In this document: one piece after another, positions 1-5,354 of the stretch
How the letters are laid out: each line of letters starts with the position of its first letter
Numbering within the stretch: the stretch's first letter is position 1
Position numbers and translations under genes: made by a program
Source: Candidatus Peribacterales bacterium
GTDB lineage: Bacteria > Patescibacteriota > Gracilibacteria > Peribacterales > Peribacteraceae
Reading direction: 5' to 3'
Assembly (NCBI GenBank): GCA_020059985.1
Contig: JAGVCI010000105.1
Coordinates: 1 to 5,354, forward strand
DNA length: 5,354 nt
The notes under the pieces: generated by a model
The model's database searches: none
The model's input: only the letters and a program-made list of their open reading frames with translations
What the model was told of the DNA's origin: nothing

Positions 1-1712
1 ACACCATCGCCCGACATCGCGACGATATGACCATCTTTGCTCAAAGCCGTGAGAATCGTGAGCTTATGTTCAGGCGACACACGCGCGAAGATCGAAACTT
101 TCTTCAACCGTATAATAAGCTCTTCAATGGTCGAATTTTCGAGCTCTTCTCCCTGCATGGCTTCTCCATCGATGCCAACTTCGCGAGCGATTGCTTGAGC
201 GGTGACGATATTATCTCCCGTAATCATGATCGTACGGATGCCTGCCGCTTTGGCCTGGAGAATGGCTTCTTTCACACCTACACGCGGAGGGTCTTCCATC
301 GCGACCAAACCGATGAAGCGCGTCTTGCCTCCCTCTTTGATCGCGGCACCGAGCACGCGCAGTCCCCGCTTCGCGAACTCCTCATTCTTCGCATGCACTT
401 CCGCGGCGTTCACCTCGGTACTCAGTGCAATGATTTTTTCAGGAGCACCTTTCAAGTAGGACACACCCCCGTGTTTCGTTTGCATGTATTTTTCTTCAGA
501 AGTGAACGGCACTTCCTCTTTCTCGATCTCCTCACGCTCAACGCCGAGTGTTTTCGCGTACTCGAGCAAACCCACTTCGGTGGGATCACCGAGATCTGGA
601 AGCTTCGCCCTGTTACACGATGCGAGAACACGTGCGAGCAGTTTTTCATCATTCGAAGAATCAGCAACCCAGCTGCCCACAACTTTCATGCGATTCTCGG
701 TGATCGTTCCTGTTTTATCGGAACAAATCACGGTGATGCTGCCAAGCGTTTCCAGTGCGTCGAGCCGACGCACGAGCGCGTTCTTCTTCACCATGCGTCG
801 TACGCCCATCGCAAGACACACAGTCACCACGGCAGGCAGTCCTTCGGGGACAGCGGAAACCGCAAGACTCACGCCGACGAGGAGCATTTCAAAGAACGAG
901 AGACCACGGAAGAGACCGATGCCGACAACCGCAACGCAGAGTGAAATCACGACGATTCCGAGCATTTTTCCCAGTTGTCGCATACGACGCTCGAGAGGAG
1001 TGACGGGGAACTCCGTTTCGCTCACGAGCTTGGCGATTTTCCCGATCTCCGTCTGAAGTCCTATAGAGGTAATCACAATCTCCGCTGATCCACGCGTCAC
1101 GATGGTTCCGCTGAAGACCATATTCCGTCGCTCGGCGATGGAACCTTCTGTGGGAAGAGCATCGATCATCTTATCGACCGTATGCGACTCTCCCGTCAGG
1201 CTCGATTCGTTGATCTCGAGATGCGATTCGCTCCGCACGCGTCCATCCGCAGAAATGCGATCTCCAGCCTCGATGATGACGATATCGCCGGGAACGAGCT
1301 CGCGTGAGGGCACGATCAGCTCTTTCCCATCGCGTCGCACGCGCGTGCGTGGCGCCGTGAGCTTCTGGAGCATCGCGATCGCTTCCTCGGCTTTGTACTC
1401 CTGCACGAACCCGAGTACGGCATTCAGGAGCAAAATCGCAAGAATGACGGTGGCATCGAGGAGTCCCTCCTTCGTCATGTGACCCTCTTCGAGATACGGA
1501 GACACAAGAGACAGAACCAATGCACCGATCAAGATGTAGATGAGTGCGTCATTGAACTGACGCACGAACATGAGCAGAGCGGATTTTTTCTTCACCGGCA
1601 GTTCGTTCCATCCCGATTGCTTCCGTCGTTCTTCTATCTCACTAAAAGAAAGACCCTGCGCCGAAGAGCGAAGTTCTTTGAGGACATTCTCGACGGAGAG
1701 AGTGGCGTACAT
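1..1712 (-). CDS. P-type cation-transporting ATPase, type II (Ca2+-ATPase-like), N-terminal 570 residues, truncated by window edge
   Basis: This membrane pump uses ATP through an aspartyl-phosphate intermediate to move cations. The frame is open without a stop from the ATG at 1712 to base 1, and the protein continues beyond the window. The order of parts is complete for the visible portion: N-terminal cation-ATPase region (about 1-50), two membrane segments (about 54-72 and 84-104), actuator domain with TGES (173-176), membrane segments 3-4 with PEGLP (289-293), phosphorylation motif DKTGT with Asp332, nucleotide-domain motifs FTSEEKYM (about 403-410) and KGAPE (421-425), then TGDN (498-501) and the start of the GDGVNDAP hinge at the edge. 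The VSAVPEGLP context in segment 4 resembles Ca2+/Mn2+ pumps rather than heavy-metal (CPx) or H+ pumps; the ion is inferred. The nucleotide domain looks short. An in-frame TGA lies about 24 nt upstream of the ATG, which supports this start. No Shine-Dalgarno is visible. Confidence 0.95.
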   Translation of the reverse strand, partial: MYATLSVENVLKELRSSAQGLSFSEIEERRKQSGWNELPVKKKSALLMFVRQFNDALIYILIGALVLSLVSPYLEEGHMTKEGLLDATVILAILLLNAVLGFVQEYKAEEAIAMLQKLTAPRTRVRRDGKELIVPSRELVPGDIVIIEAGDRISADGRVRSESHLEINESSLTGESHTVDKMIDALPTEGSIAERRNMVFSGTIVTRGSAEIVITSIGLQTEIGKIAKLVSETEFPVTPLERRMRQLGKMLGIVVISLCVAVVGIGLFRGLSFFEMLLVGVSLAVSAVPEGLPAVVTVCLAMGVRRMVKKNALVRRLDALETLGSITVICSDKTGTITENRMKVVGSWVADSSNDEKLLARVLASCNRAKLPDLGDPTEVGLLEYAKTLGVEREEIEKEEVPFTSEEKYMQTKHGGVSYLKGAPEKIIALSTEVNAAEVHAKNEEFAKRGLRVLGAAIKEGGKTRFIGLVAMEDPPRVGVKEAILQAKAAGIRTIMITGDNIVTAQAIAREVGIDGEAMQGEELENSTIEELIIRLKKVSIFARVSPEHKLTILTALSKDGHIVAMSGDG

Positions 1713-1755
1713 TCGATAACAGTGTAATGCCAATTCTCAAGTGATAAAGCCTAAA

Positions 1756-1785
1756 TGTCGTGGTGAGCCCGGTCGAACCACGACA
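1756..1785 (-). repeat. REP-like hairpin repeat, copy 1 (minus orientation)
   Basis: A perfect 9-bp inverted repeat (arms 1756-1764 and 1777-1785) encloses a 12-nt loop. Read on the minus strand the loop is TCGACCGGGCTC. The loop matches that of copy 2 at 11 of 12 positions, while the inner stem differs with compensating changes. The TTCGAC...GCTCA core resembles small palindromic repeats found in many copies in assorted bacterial genomes (REP-like elements). On the minus strand it is followed by only a weak T-rich tract (TTTAGGCTTTATC), so it may help end or protect the M23 transcript, but it does not look like a textbook terminator. Confidence 0.7.
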
Positions 1786-1791
1786 CAGCGC

Positions 1792-1819
1792 GTCACCCTT
1801 CGACCGTGCTCAGGGTGAC
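1792..1819 (+). repeat. REP-like hairpin repeat, copy 2 (plus orientation)
   Basis: A perfect 8-bp inverted repeat (arms 1792-1799 and 1812-1819) encloses the 12-nt loop TCGACCGTGCTC. It is the same 28-nt unit as copy 1 in the opposite orientation, 7 nt away: outer GTC/GAC and the loop are kept, and the four variable stem pairs all differ yet still pair. It begins 14 nt past the M23 stop codon on the minus strand. The head-to-head arrangement recalls the paired REP units (BIMEs) of enterobacteria. That comparison is by architecture, not by sequence identity. Confidence 0.7.
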
Positions 1820-1833
1820 ACGGAAAATTTATC

Positions 1834-2373
1834 CTACGCGTGCCTCGACGGATTTTTGAGATACTGATTCGGGGTGAACGCCATCGCGAGGTACTCCTTC
1901 GCGAAATCTGTGTACTCGGCATCGAAGTGGAGATCTTGGTCGAGCCACAGTCGCGTGAACTCTGACACATCAATCGCACCCTCGTACCCATTGTCTTTGT
2001 TCAGTGTGGAACCGTTGCTCTGGAGTTTGTACGTCCAGTGCAGGTGCGGAGCCGTGCAGAAGCCACTCTGACCGCTCTTACCGATGGGATCTCCTTGCGA
2101 CACTTTCTGACCATTGCTCACGGATACTTCGGAGAGATGCGCGAGCAAGCTGTAGCGGTTGCTGTCTTTGATCACGACATGTTTTCCGTATCCCTGGGTG
2201 CCATCATCTTTCACGGTCGCGATGCCATCATTGGGTGCGTAAACTGGCGTGCCAATGTCCACACCGAAGTCGATGCCGTTATGTCCTTGGAAGCCGAATG
2301 CGGAATACACATCAGGGTTCTGTCCAAAACCCTGGGTGACGATCGGCGTTCCTGGAAGTGGCGAGAAGATCAT
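1834..2373 (-). CDS. M23 (LytM/lysostaphin-type) zinc metallopeptidase, no signal peptide
   Basis: M23 peptidases are zinc enzymes that usually cut peptide cross-links in cell-wall peptidoglycan. This 179-residue protein is nearly all domain. The zinc site is complete: H31xxxD35 in GHNGIDFG, the general-base histidine H79 in LAHL, and H110-L-H112 in APHLHW. The fold's GTPVYAP and IGKSGQSG turns are also present. A tail of about 50 residues (126-179) follows the domain and I do not recognise it. There is no signal peptide or membrane segment. The frame can be extended only a few codons upstream before a TAA, so none was missed. How it would reach the wall is unclear. The ATG lies 5 nt after the gnd stop, so translation is probably coupled to gnd. 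No Shine-Dalgarno is visible; the start is preceded directly by TTTCC. Confidence 0.9.
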   Translation of the reverse strand: MIFSPLPGTPIVTQGFGQNPDVYSAFGFQGHNGIDFGVDIGTPVYAPNDGIATVKDDGTQGYGKHVVIKDSNRYSLLAHLSEVSVSNGQKVSQGDPIGKSGQSGFCTAPHLHWTYKLQSNGSTLNKDNGYEGAIDVSEFTRLWLDQDLHFDAEYTDFAKEYLAMAFTPNQYLKNPSRHA

Positions 2374-2378
2374 GGAAA

Positions 2379-3764
2379 TTACTGCCAGTCGGCATGGAAG
2401 ATCCCTTTCTTATCTGTGCGTTCAAACGTGTGTGCACCAAAGAAATCACGCTGCGCATTCGTGAGATTTTGCGGCAGCCACTCGTGACGATACGCATCTG
2501 CGTAGATGAGCGCAGAGCTCATCGCCGGGAGCGGGATGGAGCGAAGCGCCCCGAGCGCAACGATCCGTCGCCACGCATGCATCCGTTCTTTCGTGAATCG
2601 TGCACGGATCGATTCCGATGCCTTCTTATCTCCGGAGAACGATCGACTATAGAGCTTCAACACCTCCGAGCGGATGATGCAGCCGCCCTGCCACGTGCGG
2701 ACGATCTTAGCAACGGGCAGGTTCCACTTTTCCGCTTCCGACGCGACGAACAGAAGTTGGAACCCCTGCGCATAGGTATTGAGCATAGAAAGTTCGAACG
2801 CGCCTCGCACGTCATCGACGATGGATCCCTTCTCTCGTTCCATCGGGTGGAGATCGATACTCTTGCCGTGCTGCACTCGAAAATCTTTCCCGGACGATAC
2901 GATTCGCGCATCTACCGCAGCAGTGATCGTTGGTATGGAGACCCCGTAATCAAGCGCGGCATTCGTCGTCCATTTCCCCGTTCCCTTTTGTCCAGCTTTG
3001 TCGAGGATGGAATCGACGAGGTACCCCTTTCCCTCCGGATCTTTCACGGTGAAGATCTTCGCAGTGATCTCGAGGAGAAAGCTCTTCAACTCATCGCTTT
3101 CGTTCCACTCCCCAAAGACACGAGCAAGCTGAGGCGCATCCATTCCCTCCTCTTCTTTGAGGAGATGGTAACACTCTGCGAGAAGCTGCATGACGCCATA
3201 CTCGATCCCGTTATGGACCATTTTTACGAAGTGTCCTGCTCCTCCCAACCCATTAAATGTCACACATTTACCTCCCTCGCCGTCGTCTGCCGCCATCTTG
3301 GTGAAGAGCGGTGAGACCTCATCCCACGCTTTCTTGCTGCCACCCGGCATCATACTCGGTCCATGGAGTGCTCCTTCTTCGCCACCACTCACGCCCATGC
3401 CGAGGAACTGAATCCCTTTCTTCTCCAGCTCAGCGGTGCGTCGTTCGGTATCGCGATAGTGACTATTGCCACCGTCGATCAGAATGTCTCCTTTGGAAAG
3501 GAGCGGAAGCAGCTCATTTACCACCGCATCCACCGCATCGCCGGCCTTCACCATCAGGAGGATCGCGCGAGGGGCCTCGAGCGCTTTCACTAAATCTTTC
3601 GTCGTTTTACATGCCACGAAGTCTCCCTCCTTCCCGTAGTCCTTCACGAATTTCTCCATTGTTTCGGTCGTTCGATTGAAAACGGCGACTTTCGCGCCGT
3701 TACGCGCCGCATTGCGCGCCAGGTTCGCGCCCATAGTGCCGAGACCAATGACTCCGAGTTGCAT
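2379..3764 (-). CDS. gnd: 6-phosphogluconate dehydrogenase, decarboxylating
   Basis: Gnd oxidises and decarboxylates 6-phosphogluconate to ribulose 5-phosphate and CO2 with reduction of NAD(P)+, the last oxidative step of the pentose phosphate pathway, in the cytoplasm. The protein is 461 residues, near the usual 468-470 of the long bacterial form. The N-terminal Rossmann motif GLGTMG is at 7-12, followed by FNRT (29-32), whose Arg-Thr pair suggests NADP+ without proving it. Substrate-site motifs are present: DGGNS (97-101), VSGGEEGA (125-132), and GGAGHFVKMVHNGIEYG with the expected catalytic Lys181 and Glu188. The all-alpha domain carries DKAGQKGTGKWT, and the C-terminus has AQRDFFGAHTFERTD. 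The start is one codon before the conserved strand, so the ATG at 3764 is secure. It follows tal, but an 85-bp gap with a large hairpin lies between them, so the two may not be fully co-expressed. Confidence 0.97.
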   Translation of the reverse strand: MQLGVIGLGTMGANLARNAARNGAKVAVFNRTTETMEKFVKDYGKEGDFVACKTTKDLVKALEAPRAILLMVKAGDAVDAVVNELLPLLSKGDILIDGGNSHYRDTERRTAELEKKGIQFLGMGVSGGEEGALHGPSMMPGGSKKAWDEVSPLFTKMAADDGEGGKCVTFNGLGGAGHFVKMVHNGIEYGVMQLLAECYHLLKEEEGMDAPQLARVFGEWNESDELKSFLLEITAKIFTVKDPEGKGYLVDSILDKAGQKGTGKWTTNAALDYGVSIPTITAAVDARIVSSGKDFRVQHGKSIDLHPMEREKGSIVDDVRGAFELSMLNTYAQGFQLLFVASEAEKWNLPVAKIVRTWQGGCIIRSEVLKLYSRSFSGDKKASESIRARFTKERMHAWRRIVALGALRSIPLPAMSSALIYADAYRHEWLPQNLTNAQRDFFGAHTFERTDKKGIFHADWQ

Positions 3765-3782
3765 GGAGAAACAATAACACAG

Positions 3783-3845
3783 AAATAAGGAGCGCGTTTC
3801 CTTACGCGCGGCGTCGCAGGTAAGGAAACCTGCTCCTCCTTATTT
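3783..3845. terminator. Large imperfect inverted repeat between tal and gnd; possible terminator or attenuator
   Basis: The core is a perfect 10-bp inverted repeat, GTTTCCTTAC at 3796-3805 with GTAAGGAAAC at 3820-3829, around a 14-nt GC-rich loop. After a 2-nt internal mismatch the stem continues as GGAGC (3789-3793) with GCTCC (3832-3836). After a 3-nt bulge it continues as AAATAA (3783-3788) with TTATTT (3840-3845). It starts 5 nt beyond the tal stop codon. On the minus strand the GC-rich part is followed by TTATTTCTG, and on the plus strand by TTATTTTTT, so it could stop transcription in either direction. With gnd only about 20 nt downstream, partial read-through or processing that sets the tal:gnd ratio is also possible. 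Which of these applies is inference. Confidence 0.6.
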
Positions 3846-3849
3846 TTTC

Positions 3850-4494
3850 CTATTTCTTCTTCACCGATTCCCAATCTTTCATAAATTTCTCGATTCCAGC
3901 ATCGGTCAGCGGATGCTTCGGCAATTTCGTGAAGACGTCGTACGGAATGGTACAGATGTGCGCACCGAGCATTGCCGCATCGATGATGTGACGCGGGTGA
4001 CGCGTCGAAGCGACAAGCACTTCGCAGTCGAAGTCGTTGTGACTCCAGATCTCCATGATCTCCGCGATGAGCGCCATGCCATCTTGGCCTGCGTCATCGA
4101 GACGTCCGATGAATGGACTGATGATGTTCGCGCCAGCTTTCGCCGCGAGGAGCGCCTGCGCCGCAGAGAAGATCAAGGTCGTATTCGTGCGGATCCCCTT
4201 CTCGCGACAGTACTTGAGCGTCTTGAGTCCCTCTGTCGTCATCGGAACTTTCACATACACATGCTTGTGCCACTTACTGTATTCATCGGCCTGCTTCTTC
4301 ATCCCTTCGAAATCCGTCGCGGTGACCTGCGCACTCACGCACGGAACGAGCTCACACATTTTCAGAACTGTCTCTTTGAAATCTTTCCCCTCTTTCGCGA
4401 CGAGCGAAGGATTGGTGGTTACACCATCGAGCACGCCCCACGAGGCGATTTCGGCGACCTGATCGACGTTGGCGGTATCAAGAAAGAGTTTCAT
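3850..4494 (-). CDS. tal: Short-form transaldolase (TalC / fructose-6-phosphate aldolase family)
   Basis: Transaldolase moves a three-carbon dihydroxyacetone unit between sugar phosphates in the non-oxidative pentose phosphate pathway by way of a lysine Schiff base, in the cytoplasm. At 214 residues it belongs to the short family of about 215-220 residues, not the long TalB type. Motifs are FLDTAN (4-9), GVTTNPSL (24-31), VYVKVPMT with the Schiff-base Lys82, TNTTLIFSAAQALLAAKAGA (103-122), SPFIGRLDD (126-134), and ASTRHPRH. One oddity: the position that is Glu in ordinary transaldolases (SAEV) is Gln56 here (SAQV), as in fructose-6-phosphate aldolase, while Phe128 is transaldolase-type. The exact activity is therefore less certain than the family. 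The ATG begins directly before the first strand, so the start is firm. It diverges from the C39-like gene and has no visible Shine-Dalgarno. Confidence 0.95.
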   Translation of the reverse strand: MKLFLDTANVDQVAEIASWGVLDGVTTNPSLVAKEGKDFKETVLKMCELVPCVSAQVTATDFEGMKKQADEYSKWHKHVYVKVPMTTEGLKTLKYCREKGIRTNTTLIFSAAQALLAAKAGANIISPFIGRLDDAGQDGMALIAEIMEIWSHNDFDCEVLVASTRHPRHIIDAAMLGAHICTIPYDVFTKLPKHPLTDAGIEKFMKDWESVKKK

Positions 4495-4526
4495 AGTGGA
4501 AAGAGTTGCTAGTCTGGAACGTCTCT

Positions 4527-4555
4527 ATTATCGCATAAATCAGACATTCTTTCTA
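4527..4555 (-). promoter_or_regulatory. Candidate sigma70-type promoter for tal
   Basis: On the minus strand, TAGAAA (4555-4550, four of six matches to TTGACA) is followed after 17 nt by GATAAT (4532-4527, five of six matches to TATAAT). Transcription would begin near 4520, leaving a leader of about 25 nt before the tal ATG. The plus strand of the same spot reads TATTAT (4526-4531), which could serve as a -10 for the divergent lipoprotein gene, but I see no good -35 for it. The assignment rests on consensus matching alone. Confidence 0.4.
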
Positions 4556-4572
4556 GTTTCATTTTCCTCTTT

Positions 4573-5349
4573 ATGGCACAGTTTCCGCTCATGCGACGCG
4601 TTGCTTTTCTCCTCATGGTCGGCCTTCTCAGCGCATGCAATAGTATCGAGCGGGAGTTCACAGCGCCTCCGGTGATCGACATGCCCACGCAAACTGACAC
4701 AGAGGAAAATCCAACACCTGAGATCGATGATGAAGAAGAGGAACTCACAGTCATCCCCACGGTCGAAGCAACGCCAGAGGAGCTCCCCGAGAGCGTGATG
4801 ATTGCTGTGCCGTTCATGATCCAAGCGCCACACGCGAACTGGGCAATGCCGTATCAAGAGGCGTGTGAGGAAGCATCACTCATCATGGTGCATCACTATT
4901 TGAACCGAACGACCATCGACTCTGCGGAGCAGGCCGACAAGGAAATCCTGGACATGGTCGCGTTCGAAGAATCCAAAGGCTACGACGTCGACGTCACGAC
5001 GCAGGATCTCGCCGACATCGCCCAGGAATACTACGGACACGAGGCGCTCCTCGAGCACGACGTAACGATCGAGAGAATGAAACAGATTCTCGCGGAGGGG
5101 TACCCGATCATTTTGCCGGTCGCCGGTCGTCGACTCGAGAACCCCTACTTCTCCGGCGAAGGCCCGTTCTATCACATGCTTGTCGTCCTCGGATACGACG
5201 AAGACGGCTTCTTCACAAATGACCCGGGGACACGCCGCGGCGAGCATTACTATTACGACGCCGAGCTCCTCGTGAATGCGGTCCACAACTGGACCGGCGT
5301 CAAAGAAGAGATCGAACAGGGCGAGCCCGTCATGATGATCCTGAAATAG
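4573..5349 (+). CDS. Predicted lipoprotein with C39-like (papain-fold) cysteine peptidase domain
   Basis: This 258-residue protein is predicted to be exported and lipid-anchored. A short basic start (RR at 8-9), a hydrophobic core and the lipobox LSAC place the lipidated cysteine at 22. Residues about 36-75 form an acidic, Pro/Thr-rich linker. The domain from about 76 shows a C39-like pattern: VPFMIQAPHANW (79-90; Gln84 is a likely oxyanion residue), the catalytic Cys98 in EACEEAS, His201 in FYHMLVVLGY, and FTNDPGT with Asn216/Asp217 as third-residue candidates. All catalytic positions are filled, so it is probably active. C39 domains fused to ABC exporters trim bacteriocin leaders, but no transporter is attached here and the substrate is unknown. 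The ATG at 4591 (residue 7) is an alternative start that would give a tidier 15-residue signal. No Shine-Dalgarno precedes either; both follow pyrimidine-rich stretches. Confidence 0.85.
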   Translation: MAQFPLMRRVAFLLMVGLLSACNSIEREFTAPPVIDMPTQTDTEENPTPEIDDEEEELTVIPTVEATPEELPESVMIAVPFMIQAPHANWAMPYQEACEEASLIMVHHYLNRTTIDSAEQADKEILDMVAFEESKGYDVDVTTQDLADIAQEYYGHEALLEHDVTIERMKQILAEGYPIILPVAGRRLENPYFSGEGPFYHMLVVLGYDEDGFFTNDPGTRRGEHYYYDAELLVNAVHNWTGVKEEIEQGEPVMMILK

Positions 5350-5354
5350 CTTCT

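Larger units (their letters stand above)
1713..1833. other. 121-bp gap between the M23 peptidase and ATPase genes
   Basis: This stretch separates the M23 stop from the ATPase ATG, both on the minus strand. It contains no gene. More than half of it is taken up by two hairpin repeats (1756-1819), described separately. The remainder nearest the ATPase (1713-1755) is AT-richer and could hold a promoter for it: a TACACT hexamer lies 8 nt before the ATG, but I find no convincing -35 partner. If that hexamer is used, the ATPase message would be almost leaderless. This is a guess. Confidence 0.5.

Noticed and set aside
27..944. Long plus-strand reading frame of 305 codons inside the ATPase region
   Set aside because: It lies antisense to an unbroken P-type ATPase frame with all motifs, and its translation shows no recognisable domain and a His/Arg/Phe-rich composition typical of a shadow frame.
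2358..3314. Plus-strand reading frame of 318 codons opposite gnd
   Set aside because: It is antisense to a clear, full-length gnd and its Arg/Leu-rich translation resembles no family; the opening reflects the codon bias of gnd.
3835..3841. Perfect Shine-Dalgarno-like AAGGAGG on the minus strand after tal
   Set aside because: No start codon follows at a usable distance and gnd begins about 70 nt further on; the sequence is part of an arm of the inverted repeat.
3913..4512. Plus-strand reading frame of 199 codons opposite tal
   Set aside because: It lies antisense to a complete transaldolase and has no motif of its own.
4495..4572. Promoter for the plus-strand lipoprotein gene (TATTAT at 4526)
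   Set aside because: The -10-like hexamer has no acceptable -35 at 16-18 nt and overlaps the better-supported minus-strand promoter, so it is not listed as a feature.
1..5354. Possible TGA recoding (glycine), as in Gracilibacteria and SR1
   Set aside because: All five genes read through without any in-frame TGA, glycine is always GGN and tryptophan TGG, so the standard bacterial code is sufficient here.

Overview
The window holds five protein genes on about 5.35 kb and no RNA gene, CRISPR array or insertion sequence that I can see. On the minus strand, in transcription order (right to left), lie a short-form transaldolase (4494-3850), 6-phosphogluconate dehydrogenase (3764-2379), a small M23-type zinc metallopeptidase without a signal peptide (2373-1834), and the first 570 codons of a P-type cation ATPase that runs off the left edge (1712-1). 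A lipoprotein with a C39-like cysteine-peptidase domain (4573-5349) diverges on the plus strand, sharing a 78-bp upstream region with the transaldolase gene.

The organism looks like a bacterium with a compact genome, and my best guess is a member of the Candidate Phyla Radiation (Patescibacteria). This is inference. It rests on the style of the C39-like lipoprotein (a QAP..NW stretch then CEEAS around the catalytic cysteine), the leaderless-looking M23 peptidase, tight spacing, roughly balanced GC, and the absence of a Shine-Dalgarno sequence before any of the five starts. The standard reading of TGA as stop fits: none of the five frames contains an in-frame TGA, and the visible stops are TAG (three) and TAA (one).

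The tal-gnd pair is the metabolic core. Gnd makes ribulose 5-phosphate, CO2 and a reduced nicotinamide cofactor, and transaldolase moves carbon between sugar phosphates in the non-oxidative branch. No glucose-6-phosphate dehydrogenase, lactonase or transketolase is in the window. The M23 gene begins 5 nt after the gnd stop and is probably translated from the same message.

The gaps carry structure. A large imperfect inverted repeat (3783-3845) sits between tal and gnd. Two 28-nt REP-like hairpins with near-identical loops, opposite orientation and compensating stem changes (1756-1819) sit between the M23 and ATPase genes. These, and a transaldolase whose active-site positions mix transaldolase-type and fructose-6-phosphate-aldolase-type residues, are the observations most worth following. 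I found no new multi-gene system here; the region is otherwise ordinary housekeeping.
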